A stretch of 64,000 nt of DNA, taken from Podospora comata. Its lineage: Eukaryota; Ascomycota; Sordariomycetes; Sordariales; Podosporaceae. Below are positions 54,128 to 64,000 of this stretch, piece after piece (positions within the stretch are counted from its first letter, which is position 1; every line of letters begins with the position of its first letter). The notes below the pieces were generated by a model. The model was not told the DNA's origin and did not search any database. It saw nothing but the letters and a program-made list of their open reading frames with translations. Position numbers and translations under genes: made by a program. The DNA is taken from assembly GCA_017354895.1 (NCBI GenBank), contig CP071496.1:2108001-2172000 (forward strand), read 5' to 3'.

Positions 54128-54664
54128 GGGGAGGGAAGCGATGTGGATGGGGAGAGGAGGTAAGATAGGGGAGATGGTATAGGTGTGGGCGGGCTAACTG
54201 TTGTACTGGATGGATGTGGCGTTCGGGTCCGGGCTGCTGTGTTTTAACTGGAACCGGTGAAGATTGTATAGTGCTGGGTATCCTATAGGAATAATTCTTT
54301 TCTACTATAATTCGAGGTCAATCACATCTCCCATGCTATCTCACATTGTACAGTACAGCGTAATTCGTAATTACACCACCACGCTGTGTCACCCCGATAA
54401 TCACACCAAGCCAAGCAAGTCTAGAAAACAAAGCTTAAATCCACGTCCGTGGTCCCCCTCCTATCGGGTTATCGTGGGACCATTATCTTATTATTCATCT
54501 CATCCCACATTGGCCGTTGTCAACCATTCCCCTGAACGGATGGTGTGAGAGCGGGAAACGTACCAAGCTGCCCCACTACCCCGCCACCACCCACGCCGCG
54601 GCACCCGCTCCGGTTATCTATCTATCTGGTCTATCGAGACATTTTAGTATGATTCCACAGCCAT

Positions 54665-54704
54665 TCACTCACTCACTCACTCACTCAATCACTCACTCAC
54701 TCAC
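54665..54704. repeat. (CACT)n array, upstream copy
   Basis: About ten CACT units with one CAAT interruption, some 165 bp before the riboflavin kinase start codon. Confidence 0.85.
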
Positions 54705-54800
54705 GCAGACTGATTTGTCTCATATATACATCTTTATACTTTCTCTCATTTTTTGCCAGAGGGGGTGAGTTGACTTTGACTCATCACCACACAAACAGCT

Positions 54801-54836
54801 CACTCGCTCACTCACTCACTCACTCACTCACTCACT
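54801..54836. repeat. (CACT)n array, downstream copy
   Basis: About nine CACT units with one CGCT interruption, ending about 33 bp before the start codon and so probably transcribed in the leader. Confidence 0.85.
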
Positions 54837-54869
54837 TTGACCAACCACCACCACCACCACACCAAAAAG

Positions 54870-55481
54870 ATGTCCAAAGAAGAGATACCAACCGGCACCA
54901 CCGCTGCCTCGGGCCTCCGCCCCCTCCTCATCGGCCCCAGCTCCGGTCCCGAACCTCCATACCCATACCGCATGTCCGGCCCCGTGATCTCCGGCTTCGG
55001 CCGCGGCTCCAAAGAACTCGGGATTCCCACCGCCAACCTCCCCGTCGATAACTCCCTCACCCCCTGGATCTCCTCCATCCCATCGGGCGTTTACTTTGGT
55101 TGGGCGTCTCTTCTCTTACCCCCCAGCCACCCGAACTACAGCCCAGCCTCCAACACCAGCTGGAGCATGTTTCCAATGGTCATGTCCATAGGCTACAACC
55201 CCTTCTACAAAAACGACACCCGCTCCGCAGAAGTCCACGTGTTGCATGAGTTCCAGGCAGACTTCTACGGCACAGACATGCGCCTCCTCATCATGGGCTA
55301 CATCCGCGACGAAAAGGACTACAAGGGGCTCGACGACCTGGTCGAGGACATCACCTTTGACTGTCGGGTCGCTCGACAGTCCCTCTCGAGACCAGGGTGG
55401 AGGGTCAAAGAATTAGGGGATGGGGGCCAGTTTGAGGGCGGTTGGCTGGTTGAGCAAGAAGAAGAGAAGGCGAGTTTATAA
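54870..55481 (+). CDS. FMN1: riboflavin kinase
   Basis: Intronless, 203 residues from the ATG at 54870 (AAAGATGTC); an in-frame ATG 33 bases earlier begins in a His run derived from the leader repeat. The flavokinase fold is clear: [22 protein letters not shown] (nucleotide-binding and Thr/Asn motif, about residues 30-52), [18 protein letters not shown] and the catalytic Glu in AEVHVLHEF with DFYG. The single-domain form is usual in fungi, where FAD synthetase is a separate protein. It phosphorylates riboflavin to FMN with ATP. The gene lies tail-to-tail with the ERT1-like gene. Confidence 0.95.
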   Translation: MSKEEIPTGTTAASGLRPLLIGPSSGPEPPYPYRMSGPVISGFGRGSKELGIPTANLPVDNSLTPWISSIPSGVYFGWASLLLPPSHPNYSPASNTSWSMFPMVMSIGYNPFYKNDTRSAEVHVLHEFQADFYGTDMRLLIMGYIRDEKDYKGLDDLVEDITFDCRVARQSLSRPGWRVKELGDGGQFEGGWLVEQEEEKASL

Positions 55482-55933
55482 GGAATAAGCGTTTTTATAG
55501 ACATAAAAAAGCAAGCGATTCAATAAATGAGCATTCAACACCCCCTCCCTTTCCTCTCTCTCCCAAAAAATTATGAACAGTTTTCCGCGAGTTGTGTAAT
55601 AGGTATAGATCACGAGACAGAAAAACAAATGTATACAAATCACTTCTTCTCTTTTATATACCCAACCATCAACATATCCAAAACTTGTTGAATCCAAACT
55701 TCGCTTTAGCGAAAAGAAACGAAACGCAAAAACGAAAAAGCAACACCATTCAAATGCCAACCTTCCCCCCCCCCGCCTTCCCTACCGCTTCTTCCACCCA
55801 GTCACGCTTTTTCAATATACCCATCCAATACGTATCCCTTTCCTTACCCAAGAAATATATAAACTAGTCTTCATATTACCCCTTTCTTCCCCCCCCCCTT
55901 TTTTTTTGTCACGCTTGCGCTTTCGCCTCTTCT
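55482..55933. other. intergenic between convergent genes
   Basis: 452 bp of 3' flanks, with C- and T-runs near 55888-55907. No gene. Confidence 0.6.
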
Positions 55934-56017
55934 TTAAACCGCCAATTGGTTATGATTCCGGTAGTAACATGGTAAAAACTAGAATCCCGTTAGCAATGCC
56001 TTCTTCCATAGTAATCG

Positions 56018-56049
<32 letters not shown>

Positions 56050-58151
56050 CACGTTAATAACAAACAACATCGGCATATCAAACATATCCCTCTTAATCGT
56101 CCAAGTATAACTGCACTCCAGCTTCCCATCCCTCTCCAGCTTCGAGATCCCATGCTCCCCATCAATTTTTGCCACCCTGTTGCTCAAAATACTATGCCTC
56201 GAGTCCTTTTCCTGCTGCGGCGGCGCGGCGCTCGGATCCGGCTTCCTCTCCTCCTCCCCCGCACCACCACCGCCACCCGCAGCCGGCTTATCAGTCCGGT
56301 ACTTGAGCAACCTGCACTTCCTCGTCATCCTCCCTCTGCTGTCCCCAAACGCAAGTTGCGAGTAATCCTCGTAAAACTCCACCGCGCTCTCGTGGTCCAT
56401 CAGCTCAGCAAGAAACACCGGTCTCGGACCGCTCGCGGCGCCGCCATTCTCTGCGCTGCTCTCGTTGAGGCTCTTGAGCCGCGGGGTGGTCCGCACCCCT
56501 GTCCCGCCGAGGTTGGTGTTGCGGTTTGGTTCGTTCCCCAGCAGGACGTCCTTGGTCCACCCTGTCAGGGCAGTGAACTCCTTGTTCACGCCCGCGATCT
56601 CGCCCGTGCGCCGACAGGCAAGGGTGGGACTTGAAGACTGCGTCATGAAGTCTTCGTACTCGAATAGCGTTCGTTGGAAGCACTGCTCCATAAAGATGAG
56701 GTCTTGCGTCGTCAAGTTTCGTGTGGACGCGAGGAGGGCTGGTCGGATGGCAGCTAACGACTTGGCTATGCGAGCAGCATGAGGTTGGGAAAACCGACTG
56801 GACAAAACTTCAAAGAGTTTGTGGAAGCTGCCAACATAGTCAAACGACTTCTTGACCGTGTCATAAATGTACGACGGGTCGCGCTGGCGTTTTTGCAGAA
56901 TGGCCACCTTGTCGAGCTTTCTCAGCTTTGACGGACGGCTGTTTGATGAGCTCTTGGCTCCGGGAGCGTTGGGGTATTGTGACATGGTCGGTGATGGTCG
57001 GTCGTCAAAGCCAAAGGTGGTAGGTTGTGGGCTGTTGTTCTCGGTGCTGGGACTCTGAAGACTAGTTGGGCCAGCTGGTATCGCGTAGGCGTGAGGGAGA
57101 CCATGTTGCAGGTTCCCTTGCGAGTAGATGCCGTTGGCGCCTGCATCCAGACCCAGAAACTCCGGCAGCATGCGGTTGTCGAAATGGCTCCCAAACAACC
57201 CTGCCCCAAAATGCACATCGCCTGGCTGTTGACCCATGCCAGACTCTTGCGGTGGGGTATCGGCAGCGCTTGATGACATGTGGCCCAGCATTCCAAACTC
57301 CATCGCTCCGTAGTGACTCCCAAAGTTCAGACCATCGATGTTGAAGTTGAAGATGTTGGGGTCGCTTGGGTCGAAGGGTAACCCGAAGGGTGTCATTGGA
57401 CTTGAAACTGGAGGCGCCACCATTCCACTGATAGGAGGGTTGCTCGAGGTCTGCTGGAATGTTGGGGAGACAGGTGACTGTTGACTGTTGAACGGTAAAC
57501 TCTCCGTCAGACCATGCGGGATGCTCTGTGTCGATGAGTAGACAGGATACTGTGAAGCGTTTGAATGTGAGAAAAATGTCCTGACGGTAGATGCGTCCGT
57601 CGAGACGCTGTGGTGCCTCTGGCCGCCGTGTCGTGAACTTGGCGCATTGGGGTTGTAGTTGGGGCCCAAAACTGGCCTCAAGGCTTCTGGTGGTGCGTCG
57701 TGGAGATATTTGGCCTTTTTCCTGACCCCATCTTGACAGCTATCTTGCAATCCGCGCTTTATACAGCGTTGACATGGTCTTTCATCACCTAAACGACAGC
57801 GTCAGCCGACGAACAACGCCGCCCTATGCCCCCTCGGGTATCAAGAGAAAAACAACTGCAAAGGCTGTGAAGGACGACAAAAGACTTACCACATGTGAGA
57901 TGGGCTCTCTGGCAGGCATAGCAGGCTCTCCTGGCCTTTTTCCGCCGAGGACGTAATGGGTCTTTTGGATCATACTTCTTCTTGACCTCACCGCCGGCGT
58001 CGACGCCATCTGGAGTCGTGTTTTGTTCAGACATCCTGTCGTCTTCGTCTTTATGATGCGGTTCGTGGTCGTCGTACTCGTTCTCGGTCTCAGACATGGC
58101 ACCCGAGGCTTCTGCTGCCTCTGATCCGAAAGGCCCACCGTCTTCCGGCAT
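55934..58151 (-). CDS. ERT1: Zn2Cys6 factor with PAS domain, ERT1/AcuK-like
   Basis: Exons (minus strand) 58151-57890, 57788-56053 and 55978-55934; introns of 101 and 74 bp; 680 residues. The Zn2Cys6 cluster is rebuilt across intron 1: [21 protein letters not shown] then [12 protein letters not shown], with Cys77, 80, 87, 93, 96 and 105. KKAKYLHD follows, as in ERT1/AcuK. A Gln/Pro/Ser-rich middle leads to a PAS-like domain at about 475-665 ([37 protein letters not shown]). The 45-base last exon gives [14 protein letters not shown], the family's usual end. Homologues activate gluconeogenesis genes (PEP carboxykinase, fructose-1,6-bisphosphatase) on non-fermentable carbon. The related RDS2/AcuM is the main alternative. 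A Met at residue 19 could also be the start. Intron 2 has a 28-base T-run right after its donor. Confidence 0.9.
56019..56046. repeat. poly-A tract (poly-T on the gene strand) in an intron
   Basis: Twenty-eight A on the + strand; on the gene's strand the T-run starts right after the GTGAGC donor of the last ERT1 intron. Confidence 0.9.
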
Positions 58152-58537
58152 CGTGCCTCGAGCTTCTTATACTTGACCAGGTCTCTATCTGGACGGGACG
58201 GCAATGCAGGACCCCAATCTCTGCCAGACCGCAGCTCACGGCCAGGGAAAGGACGTACTCCGAGATGGGGGTCAGGGGGTCTGAAAGCCCTCCTGCAGGA
58301 GTCCCCACGGCAGTATCACCCACCCCAAAAGTGATTGGCGCTGCACGGCGCTCCTGTTGACAAAAGAAATGTCCGGCAAGTTAACGGGAGAGGAAGGGTA
58401 GCAGGTACTGCGTGAGTGTGGTATGTGCGTGGCGAACCCCAGCAAGCCGTCTAATTAAAGCGCGGTGAGCGGCAATGAGGCGGCAGCAGAGCAGGCTAGT
58501 TGGCTACTTGCGAGACCGGATGTGGCATCAACAGACG

Positions 58538-58560
58538 CTCTCTCTCTCTCTCTCTCTCTC
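58538..58560. repeat. (CT)n microsatellite
   Basis: About eleven CT units, about 390 bp upstream of the ERT1-like start. Confidence 0.85.
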
Positions 58561-61057
58561 GTCTCGTTCCTGATTTCACACACTCTCTTCCCTCAGGCTC
58601 TCTACTTTTGGCCCTGTGGCCTCCCGTAATATGGGATGCTGATCGTCCTTCCCAGATAGAAAAGGGGGCACCTGCGCCAGCTGACGAGGCCTGATACACA
58701 ACAACCGCGGGCTGTCTCGTATTCTACGAGCAGCAGTTTCTGGAGGGCTTCCTGCCAATGAGCTCGGGGCCGGCTGGCAGATGGCGTCCTTGTACCACGA
58801 AGGCAAGACTGGCCGGATCGAGGCGCCGGCGGTGGAGCAGGGCAGAGGAAAGCTTGGTGTTGATGGCGACAGAGGGGAAGGCTCTTGGTCCTGGTCACGC
58901 GGCAGCGGCAGCGGCAGCTACAGGCGGAGGGGCGGATAAAGCACTCTGATGTCGTCTGGGGAAGCTATCGAGCGCTGGGTCGTGCACGTTGCACCGCAGT
59001 GATAGGAAGGCATTCAGATGCAGCTATCCGTCACTTATGCTTGTATGAGCCCTTGGCGCCGCCTCGCAGCAGCCTGGACCTGGTTATGATAGGTTCTAGG
59101 TTCGAGGTACCGTACCGTACAGTATGGATTCAAAGCAGGGCAACTCGGTGCGGCGGATGCGGGACTCTCCAGTGACTCGGTCCTCGTTCGAAGCGAATCG
59201 ATCTCCAGCTGTTTCTCTTTCACTGACTGAGACTTGAGATTAACCCCCCTCTCGTTTCCTACTCGTCGTTTTTTTTATTTTTGGGGGGAGGGGGGGGGGT
59301 TTCGGCCCAGGACCTTTCTTCCTTCTACTGCCAACCTTTCGATTCCTGGCGCCTCCTTAGGAAAAAGAAAACAAAACGGTCCAGCCCGTGGCCCGCCGTG
59401 GCTAGGGCAGATCCTTTGGGTATTTGTCGCAAGACGGAAAGCGCCGTTGTCGAGTCGCAATTCGCAATTCGCAAGGGCCGGGGTTTGGTGTTTCTTCTGG
59501 AACTGTCGGCGCGGGATGGGTGTAAGGTGTGTGGTTATGGCGGCCAAACTGGAAAAAAAATGGGAGTCTGGTCAAGTATCAATTGCGCAAAAGGCTGGAC
59601 AGTGGACGGTGAGGAGCCTCGGGGCTTGGAATCGAAGGCGCGATGCGGGCAAGTGGGGTGCAAATCAGTCACTTTCCAATCGCCCGTCCTTGCAGCCGTT
59701 CCCAGACAGGTGTACCCAGTCGAGGCCGGTATTTGCTGGCATGGCAGATGTTGGAGTTGACCGTGGAAAACTCGAGTTTGCTCTTGGCTCGCAGTGGCTG
59801 GCCGCGGCTGGCTTGCTGCGAGGGCGTATCGATCACGTATCGCTGAATGGAAACCGGCCCTGTTTACCTAATGGACGGTGTATCTGATGATGAATACTCG
59901 AACTAGGAACTGTTGCTTGTTGCTATGTGTAAAGTAGGAGTCACGGATGGCTCACAAGCTCGAATGGAAGGGAGATCCTTTGCTCTCTCAACTTTGCCGA
60001 CCTTCGTCCCATCAGGCCTTGGCTGCGGGTACTCGGTACCTGGCAGACACTACACCAGACTCCCATTGGACACTGCAGCCCCCGCCTCGACCAGGTACCA
60101 GGGACCTAAGACGATACCCGACGAGGTTTAGCTAATCGACCGCACAGCTTTAGCATGTGGTCCCTGCCAATTCTCAATTCTCCGCCCCTCTTACCTACCT
60201 ACATACACCAAAAACCTCTCCACTGGCCCGCGCGGACCGCAGCCCGGGAGCCGTGGATCATCTCCAGAGAGAAAGTAACAGTTACACCAAGCACCTAGGA
60301 GTAATAATTTACGAGCAACGACATCTGAACTGAATAGGTACCATCATCGACATCAAGCACCACGCAGGGGCTACCTCCCACCCAGGCCGGCAGCTACCTT
60401 GAGCTATCCCCAATCCAGATCATTAGAAAGCCATTGCAAAGCACAGTTGGGAGACCGGTCAACAAGATATTGTTTCTAGCCCAATCTTGACAGCGGCTGG
60501 CGCGCATCGCGTCACCGGAGATGGCTTCATTGTTTTTTTCTTCTTTTCTCTTTTCCTGAGGGACTTCTTCATTTCTTCTTCGACACATGTCTGTCTCACT
60601 CTCTTCACCGAAGATCAATGTCTCAGCTCTCTCCTGTTGTCTATCTCCTCTTCATCCACCCAATCCCACTCTCGGACACCAATCTTCAACTCTTCACACC
60701 GCCAAGCCAGGCAGGCAGGGCACTGCACGCAGATATTGACAAGCAACCTAACTGCGCACACAGCAACCTCAACCTCCTTCTTGTTACGGAGAGGAACAGC
60801 ACACCAGCTTGATCACAGGAAACTTCAACACCTTGCAACGCCAGCCCGCCGCCGCCCACCTCATGGCCCCCTCATCCCGCCTGCCACGATGCCACGCCAC
60901 ACCGGGTTGGCCAGCAATCAACAACGAGATGGCAATCTGTCAAAATCCATCCACTCTCCCCATGCAGAAAAGACCGCCAGAAAAGAAAAGTGCTGAGAGC
61001 ACGCAAGCCAGCCTACATCTCGGCCATCTGCAGATCCCTTCACACAACCCCTAACTA

Positions 61058-61077
61058 GTTGTTGTTGTTGTTGTTGT
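61058..61077. repeat. (GTT)n microsatellite
   Basis: Nearly seven GTT units; intergenic. Confidence 0.8.
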
Positions 61078-61781
61078 CATCAAGAGGCGGTATGGGCTGG
61101 TGCTGAAAACGTGAACGATGAACATCAAATCTTGATCACTATCGATCGGCCCGTCCGGGGACGCACGTCTTTCACATCCGCCCTCCTCCATCACGACGAT
61201 AGGATATTTCGATCTAACGCCATATATCTTCAAGGCTGAACGTGCCGTCCCTATTCCGCTCTCTGGCCAGGCCTTTGCTGCCCAGCCAGGCGCGTGTGAT
61301 GGCCGTTGATCAGCCCATATCTGCCTCATGGCCGGCCATGTTGGGACAATTCTCCGTGGATCTATTGAGCGTTATCCAACAAATCCCACATGGGATGGCT
61401 GGCTGAGGATAGGACCTGAAGTTTGTGACTTGGCACCAACGAGCAGAAGAAGCAAAGAAAAAGCCGGTACTGGTGCCCGCCTCCATTGCCCTACGTAAAT
61501 TGACATGGTCACATTTGTAGCATATTACAACCTGCACGTAAACAGGCAAAGCGTCCGAATCGGATGAAAGTGTCCGTTATTCTATCACATACTGTCCACT
61601 TTCTCCCCGGCTTCATCCATCACTGCTACCCACCTACCATTCGCGGACCGAAACGATAGATGTGGTTAGACGCACCTTTAGATCGATCTGCCCACGCCCC
61701 TGGTCCTCCCCATATCTGTCCGGCTTCCGGGTATCGTCACCTCGCATTATCACATCGTCGGCAAAGGGCAAGGCAGGCGAC

Positions 61782-61828
61782 CACAGCCAGCAACAGCCAG
61801 CCACAGCCAGCCAGCCAGCCAGCCAGCC
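61782..61828. repeat. (CAGC)n array
   Basis: Imperfect CAGC/CAACAGC units that become regular CAGC at 61805-61828; intergenic. Confidence 0.8.
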
Positions 61829-63707
61829 GCTCAGGGGTACCGTATGCACAAACATGCAGAGCACATCGTGAAGAGCAGTGTGTTGGGCATCAAATACTAC
61901 GCTAGATCAGATCAGATCTACACACATCAGCTTGGAACGAAACTGCACAGCAGATGTAGACAGTGTGTTTGGTTTACTTTTTTTTTTCTTCAGCTGCTGT
62001 GCCAGGAGCTGCTCGCGAGTGGACCCTACGTGTCTACTGCACGTTCATCCAAGCCCACACAGCCTTTACATCATCGCTGGTCCATGACGCCTCGGATAGA
62101 TTACCTTGCACAGGACAAAGGCCCATGTCAGCAAGGTGTATACACTTCATGTGCTTGACATGCTGAAACCTCATCATTGGCCCACCTCCACACCATCCCA
62201 CGTAGTCCAAACAGCCAACGTGACCGCCAACACTATAACGCTGTCAGCACTTTAACTCCCACGACATGTTGTGGGCTGCCCGCCCTCCCCCCACAGCCAT
62301 CCCTGGTGATGGGCTCAAACGATCACAAAAATCCCCTAACCAGATCTTGATCACCCACCCACACCAACATCCAGCAAACCATGTGCAGCGGGTAAAGACC
62401 CTCGACCAATACCGTCCCAAAAACCCGGTATCACGGGGAGGCGGCGGCACCTGCTTCCCTCCATGACGGGCACCCACACCACGAAACACACACCTGCCTA
62501 CGGTTTACATGTACAGTTCAAGCGTGTGTTTCCCCAACTTTCACCGCCTTCAAACTCGTCATCTTTGACCAGCAGCTCACGCACCCATCCGTATCGATCC
62601 AGGTACCAAAAGAGAGAACCTGCGTGTACTCTTATTGCTTACCCACCATTTCTCCCAGCACACATGTATATTCTCACCAACAAACACCATGGGCAATACC
62701 TTGCTCTTTTCTTGCACTTGACCACCGCCGCCCCATCGGCCATATACTTACCTCCTTGCCACGACCAGCCTCTGATCACCCGTCCCTCCCACTTCCCCGC
62801 CCTCCCTTCCCATCTCCCCACAATCTATCTCATACCGTCATTGGTGCTCTCGATTACGAGTTGAAGATTAGTTGGCAACATACATACCCTAGGTGTGACA
62901 AGAAGAATAAGCCATGTTTGAGGTTTTCTCTCTCCCTCTCACTCTTTTGCCCCTTGGTTGATGTCACTCACCACCTACCTACCCAACTTGTCACTCCCCC
63001 AGATCAACATGCGGGCCACATACCTCCCTCCCCTTCTTTGCAGTCCAAGTAGGTAAGGTCCCCGGACACAGCATCCATCAAGGCCCAGAGCCCAGCCCGC
63101 ACGATCGTCATAGTCAGACCACTCCAGCTTCTCACGTCGTCCACAAGCAACCCAGGCCAGACCCATGTCCTCAAACAAACCTGTCTTTCGTGAATATCCA
63201 CTGCCTGATTCCGACCCGATCAAGTCCCCCATCGGCAATCCCGCATCTCACTAGTCGCCTCTGCCGATCCAACCTCTTCCCGTCCCTATCCCTCCCCTTG
63301 CCCGGCCCGGTTCAAGTCTCTCACATATCAACAACCCATTCGTCACCAAAGCAACACCCCACTCAAAAACTTGGCCAAGACAAAATCAATCACAAACCAC
63401 CAACAACAAGCTTTTCTCTTCGCGGGGAAAATAAATCTCTTAGCTCTCAACTAGTGCCAGTGAAATGTCTCAGAAACGGGCGGGAGCTCCCATCAACCAC
63501 CTTCTTTTTTCGTCTGGGCAACAAGCCAGCCAGCCAGCCTACCAGGACTTTTCCAACCCCCACAGCGACCAAAACATCACTCGTCCAATCCATCTCTCAA
63601 TAAAAGGTTGCTCATCTAATATCTGCCATTAAACCACAATGTCTACATCGTCCATTAAACACAGGCAATAGTCTATATCCCATCCCCCCTTTTAACCCCC
63701 CAAACCC

Positions 63708-64000
63708 CTACGTAGCACTAGCAAACCGACTCCTCTCCCTAATCCTTCTCCCATACCTAAAAAATATATACGGAAAAGGCATCAATCCCAAAGTAATAAA
63801 GGCCAACAACCCCGTCGCCCACTGGAACCCCAGCGCCTCATACATCTGGTACCCAAACAACGGAAAGGCGGCTATTCCCCCCCACCAGTGTCGTTAGCAA
63901 TCGTCCAGTCATTCCCAGGCCATCAAGGTACATGGAACAACGCCCCAAAACATGGTAGTTTATCTGATCCTCCCTCGTAACCCAACCCCAGCAAGTAACA
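63708..64000 (-). CDS. MFS drug/polyamine-type transporter, C-terminal part (runs off the window)
   Basis: The last exon is 63871-63708 on the minus strand. It encodes AAFPLFGYQMYEALGFQWATG, then a transmembrane segment LLAFITLGLMPFPYIFF and a basic tail RYGRRIRERSRFASAT before TAG. This is the usual end of DHA1-type major facilitator proteins (the last membrane helix and the RYG-R-IR-S-FA tail). A probable 60-bp intron (63931-63872) lies upstream, with a CTAAC branch site and an AATAG acceptor; the exon before it is short in the window and could not be fixed. The gene continues past 64000. Substrate cannot be told from this fragment. Confidence 0.75.

Larger units (their letters stand above)
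54128..54869. promoter_or_regulatory. intergenic and leader of riboflavin kinase gene
   Basis: 742 bp. Contains two CACT/ACTC arrays and many CA-rich words just before the FMN1 start. Nothing resembling an FMN riboswitch was seen. Confidence 0.6.
58152..63707. other. 5.6-kb gene-poor region
   Basis: Between the ERT1-like gene start and the MFS transporter end. Open frames up to about 217 codons (59234-59887 +) show no domain, no family pattern and no steady third-position bias. It includes CT, GTT and CAGC repeats. The left part is probably the ERT1 leader and promoter. No RNA gene was recognised. Confidence 0.5.

Noticed and set aside
54128-54869. FMN riboswitch in front of riboflavin kinase
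   Set aside because: No conserved RFN-element segments seen, and this riboswitch class is bacterial.
59234-59887. 217-codon plus-strand frame as a gene
   Set aside because: Mixed Trp/Arg/Gly composition, no domain, no third-position bias; likely chance.
63872-63931. Frameshift in the MFS gene at the seven-C run (63877-63883)
   Set aside because: The sequence fits a 60-bp intron with a CTAAC branch site and AATAG acceptor, so no frameshift is needed.
1-64000. tRNA, 5S rRNA, CRISPR arrays, telomere repeats, transposons
   Set aside because: No B-box-like GGTTCRANNCC with a matching cloverleaf, no spaced repeats, no TTAGGG arrays, and no transposase or reverse transcriptase motifs were found by eye.

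Overview
This window reads as nuclear DNA of a filamentous ascomycete, most likely a Sordariomycete of the Sordariales type. The reasons are small introns (mostly 50-75 bp, GTRAGT donors, CTAAC-like branch sites, YAG acceptors), C/G-rich third codon positions, roughly 2-3 kb gene spacing with no operon-like packing, and recognisable Pezizomycotina families (a MAC1/GRISEA-type copper-fist factor, AP-1, an ERT1/AcuK-like factor, a HeLo prion-inhibition domain protein). No rRNA, tRNA, CRISPR array, plasmid or viral part and no intact or recognisable broken transposon was seen.

Layout, left to right. 0-9.7 kb: copper regulator (+), RS-rich protein (+), VPS25 (-), NDC80 (-), then PEX14 (+) divergent from NDC80. 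10.9-17 kb: a hormone-sensitive-lipase-type hydrolase (+) and a DHCR24-like flavoprotein (+), convergent with a VCX1 Ca2+/H+ exchanger (-). 20-25 kb: a patatin-like phospholipase (-) and a HeLo-domain/pseudokinase protein (+) facing away from each other across about 0.9 kb. 31-33 kb: a Q-rich four-finger C2H2 factor (+) after a nearly 6 kb gene-poor stretch. 33.7-46 kb: membrane-anchored GH5 glucanase (-), BCKDH E1-beta (+), actin capping alpha (+), cytochrome b5 (+), TFIIE-beta (+), a DsbA-like protein (+). 46.8-58 kb: AP-1 bZIP factor (-), BSD-domain protein (+), TSR2 (-), FMP52 (+), riboflavin kinase (+), ERT1/AcuK-like factor (-). 58.2-63.7 kb has no gene I can support; the right edge holds the last exon of an MFS transporter (-).

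Most genes are conserved housekeeping genes. Many ends and starts needed splicing by eye: short first coding exons (copper factor, PEX14, TSR2, HeLo protein) and short last exons (VPS25, NDC80, GH5, BCKDH, ERT1). All reconstructed frames close correctly, but none has been tested against RNA.

Two observations stand out. First, the C2H2 factor has an in-frame TAG followed directly by 61 further sense codons with coding-like character, a candidate for stop readthrough or for the UAG-to-UGG A-to-I editing known in Sordariomycetes. Second, the divergent patatin / HeLo-pseudokinase pair joins two domain types that recur in fungal allorecognition and regulated cell death; the HeLo protein has an MLKL-like architecture. 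Functions for that pair are inferred from domains only.
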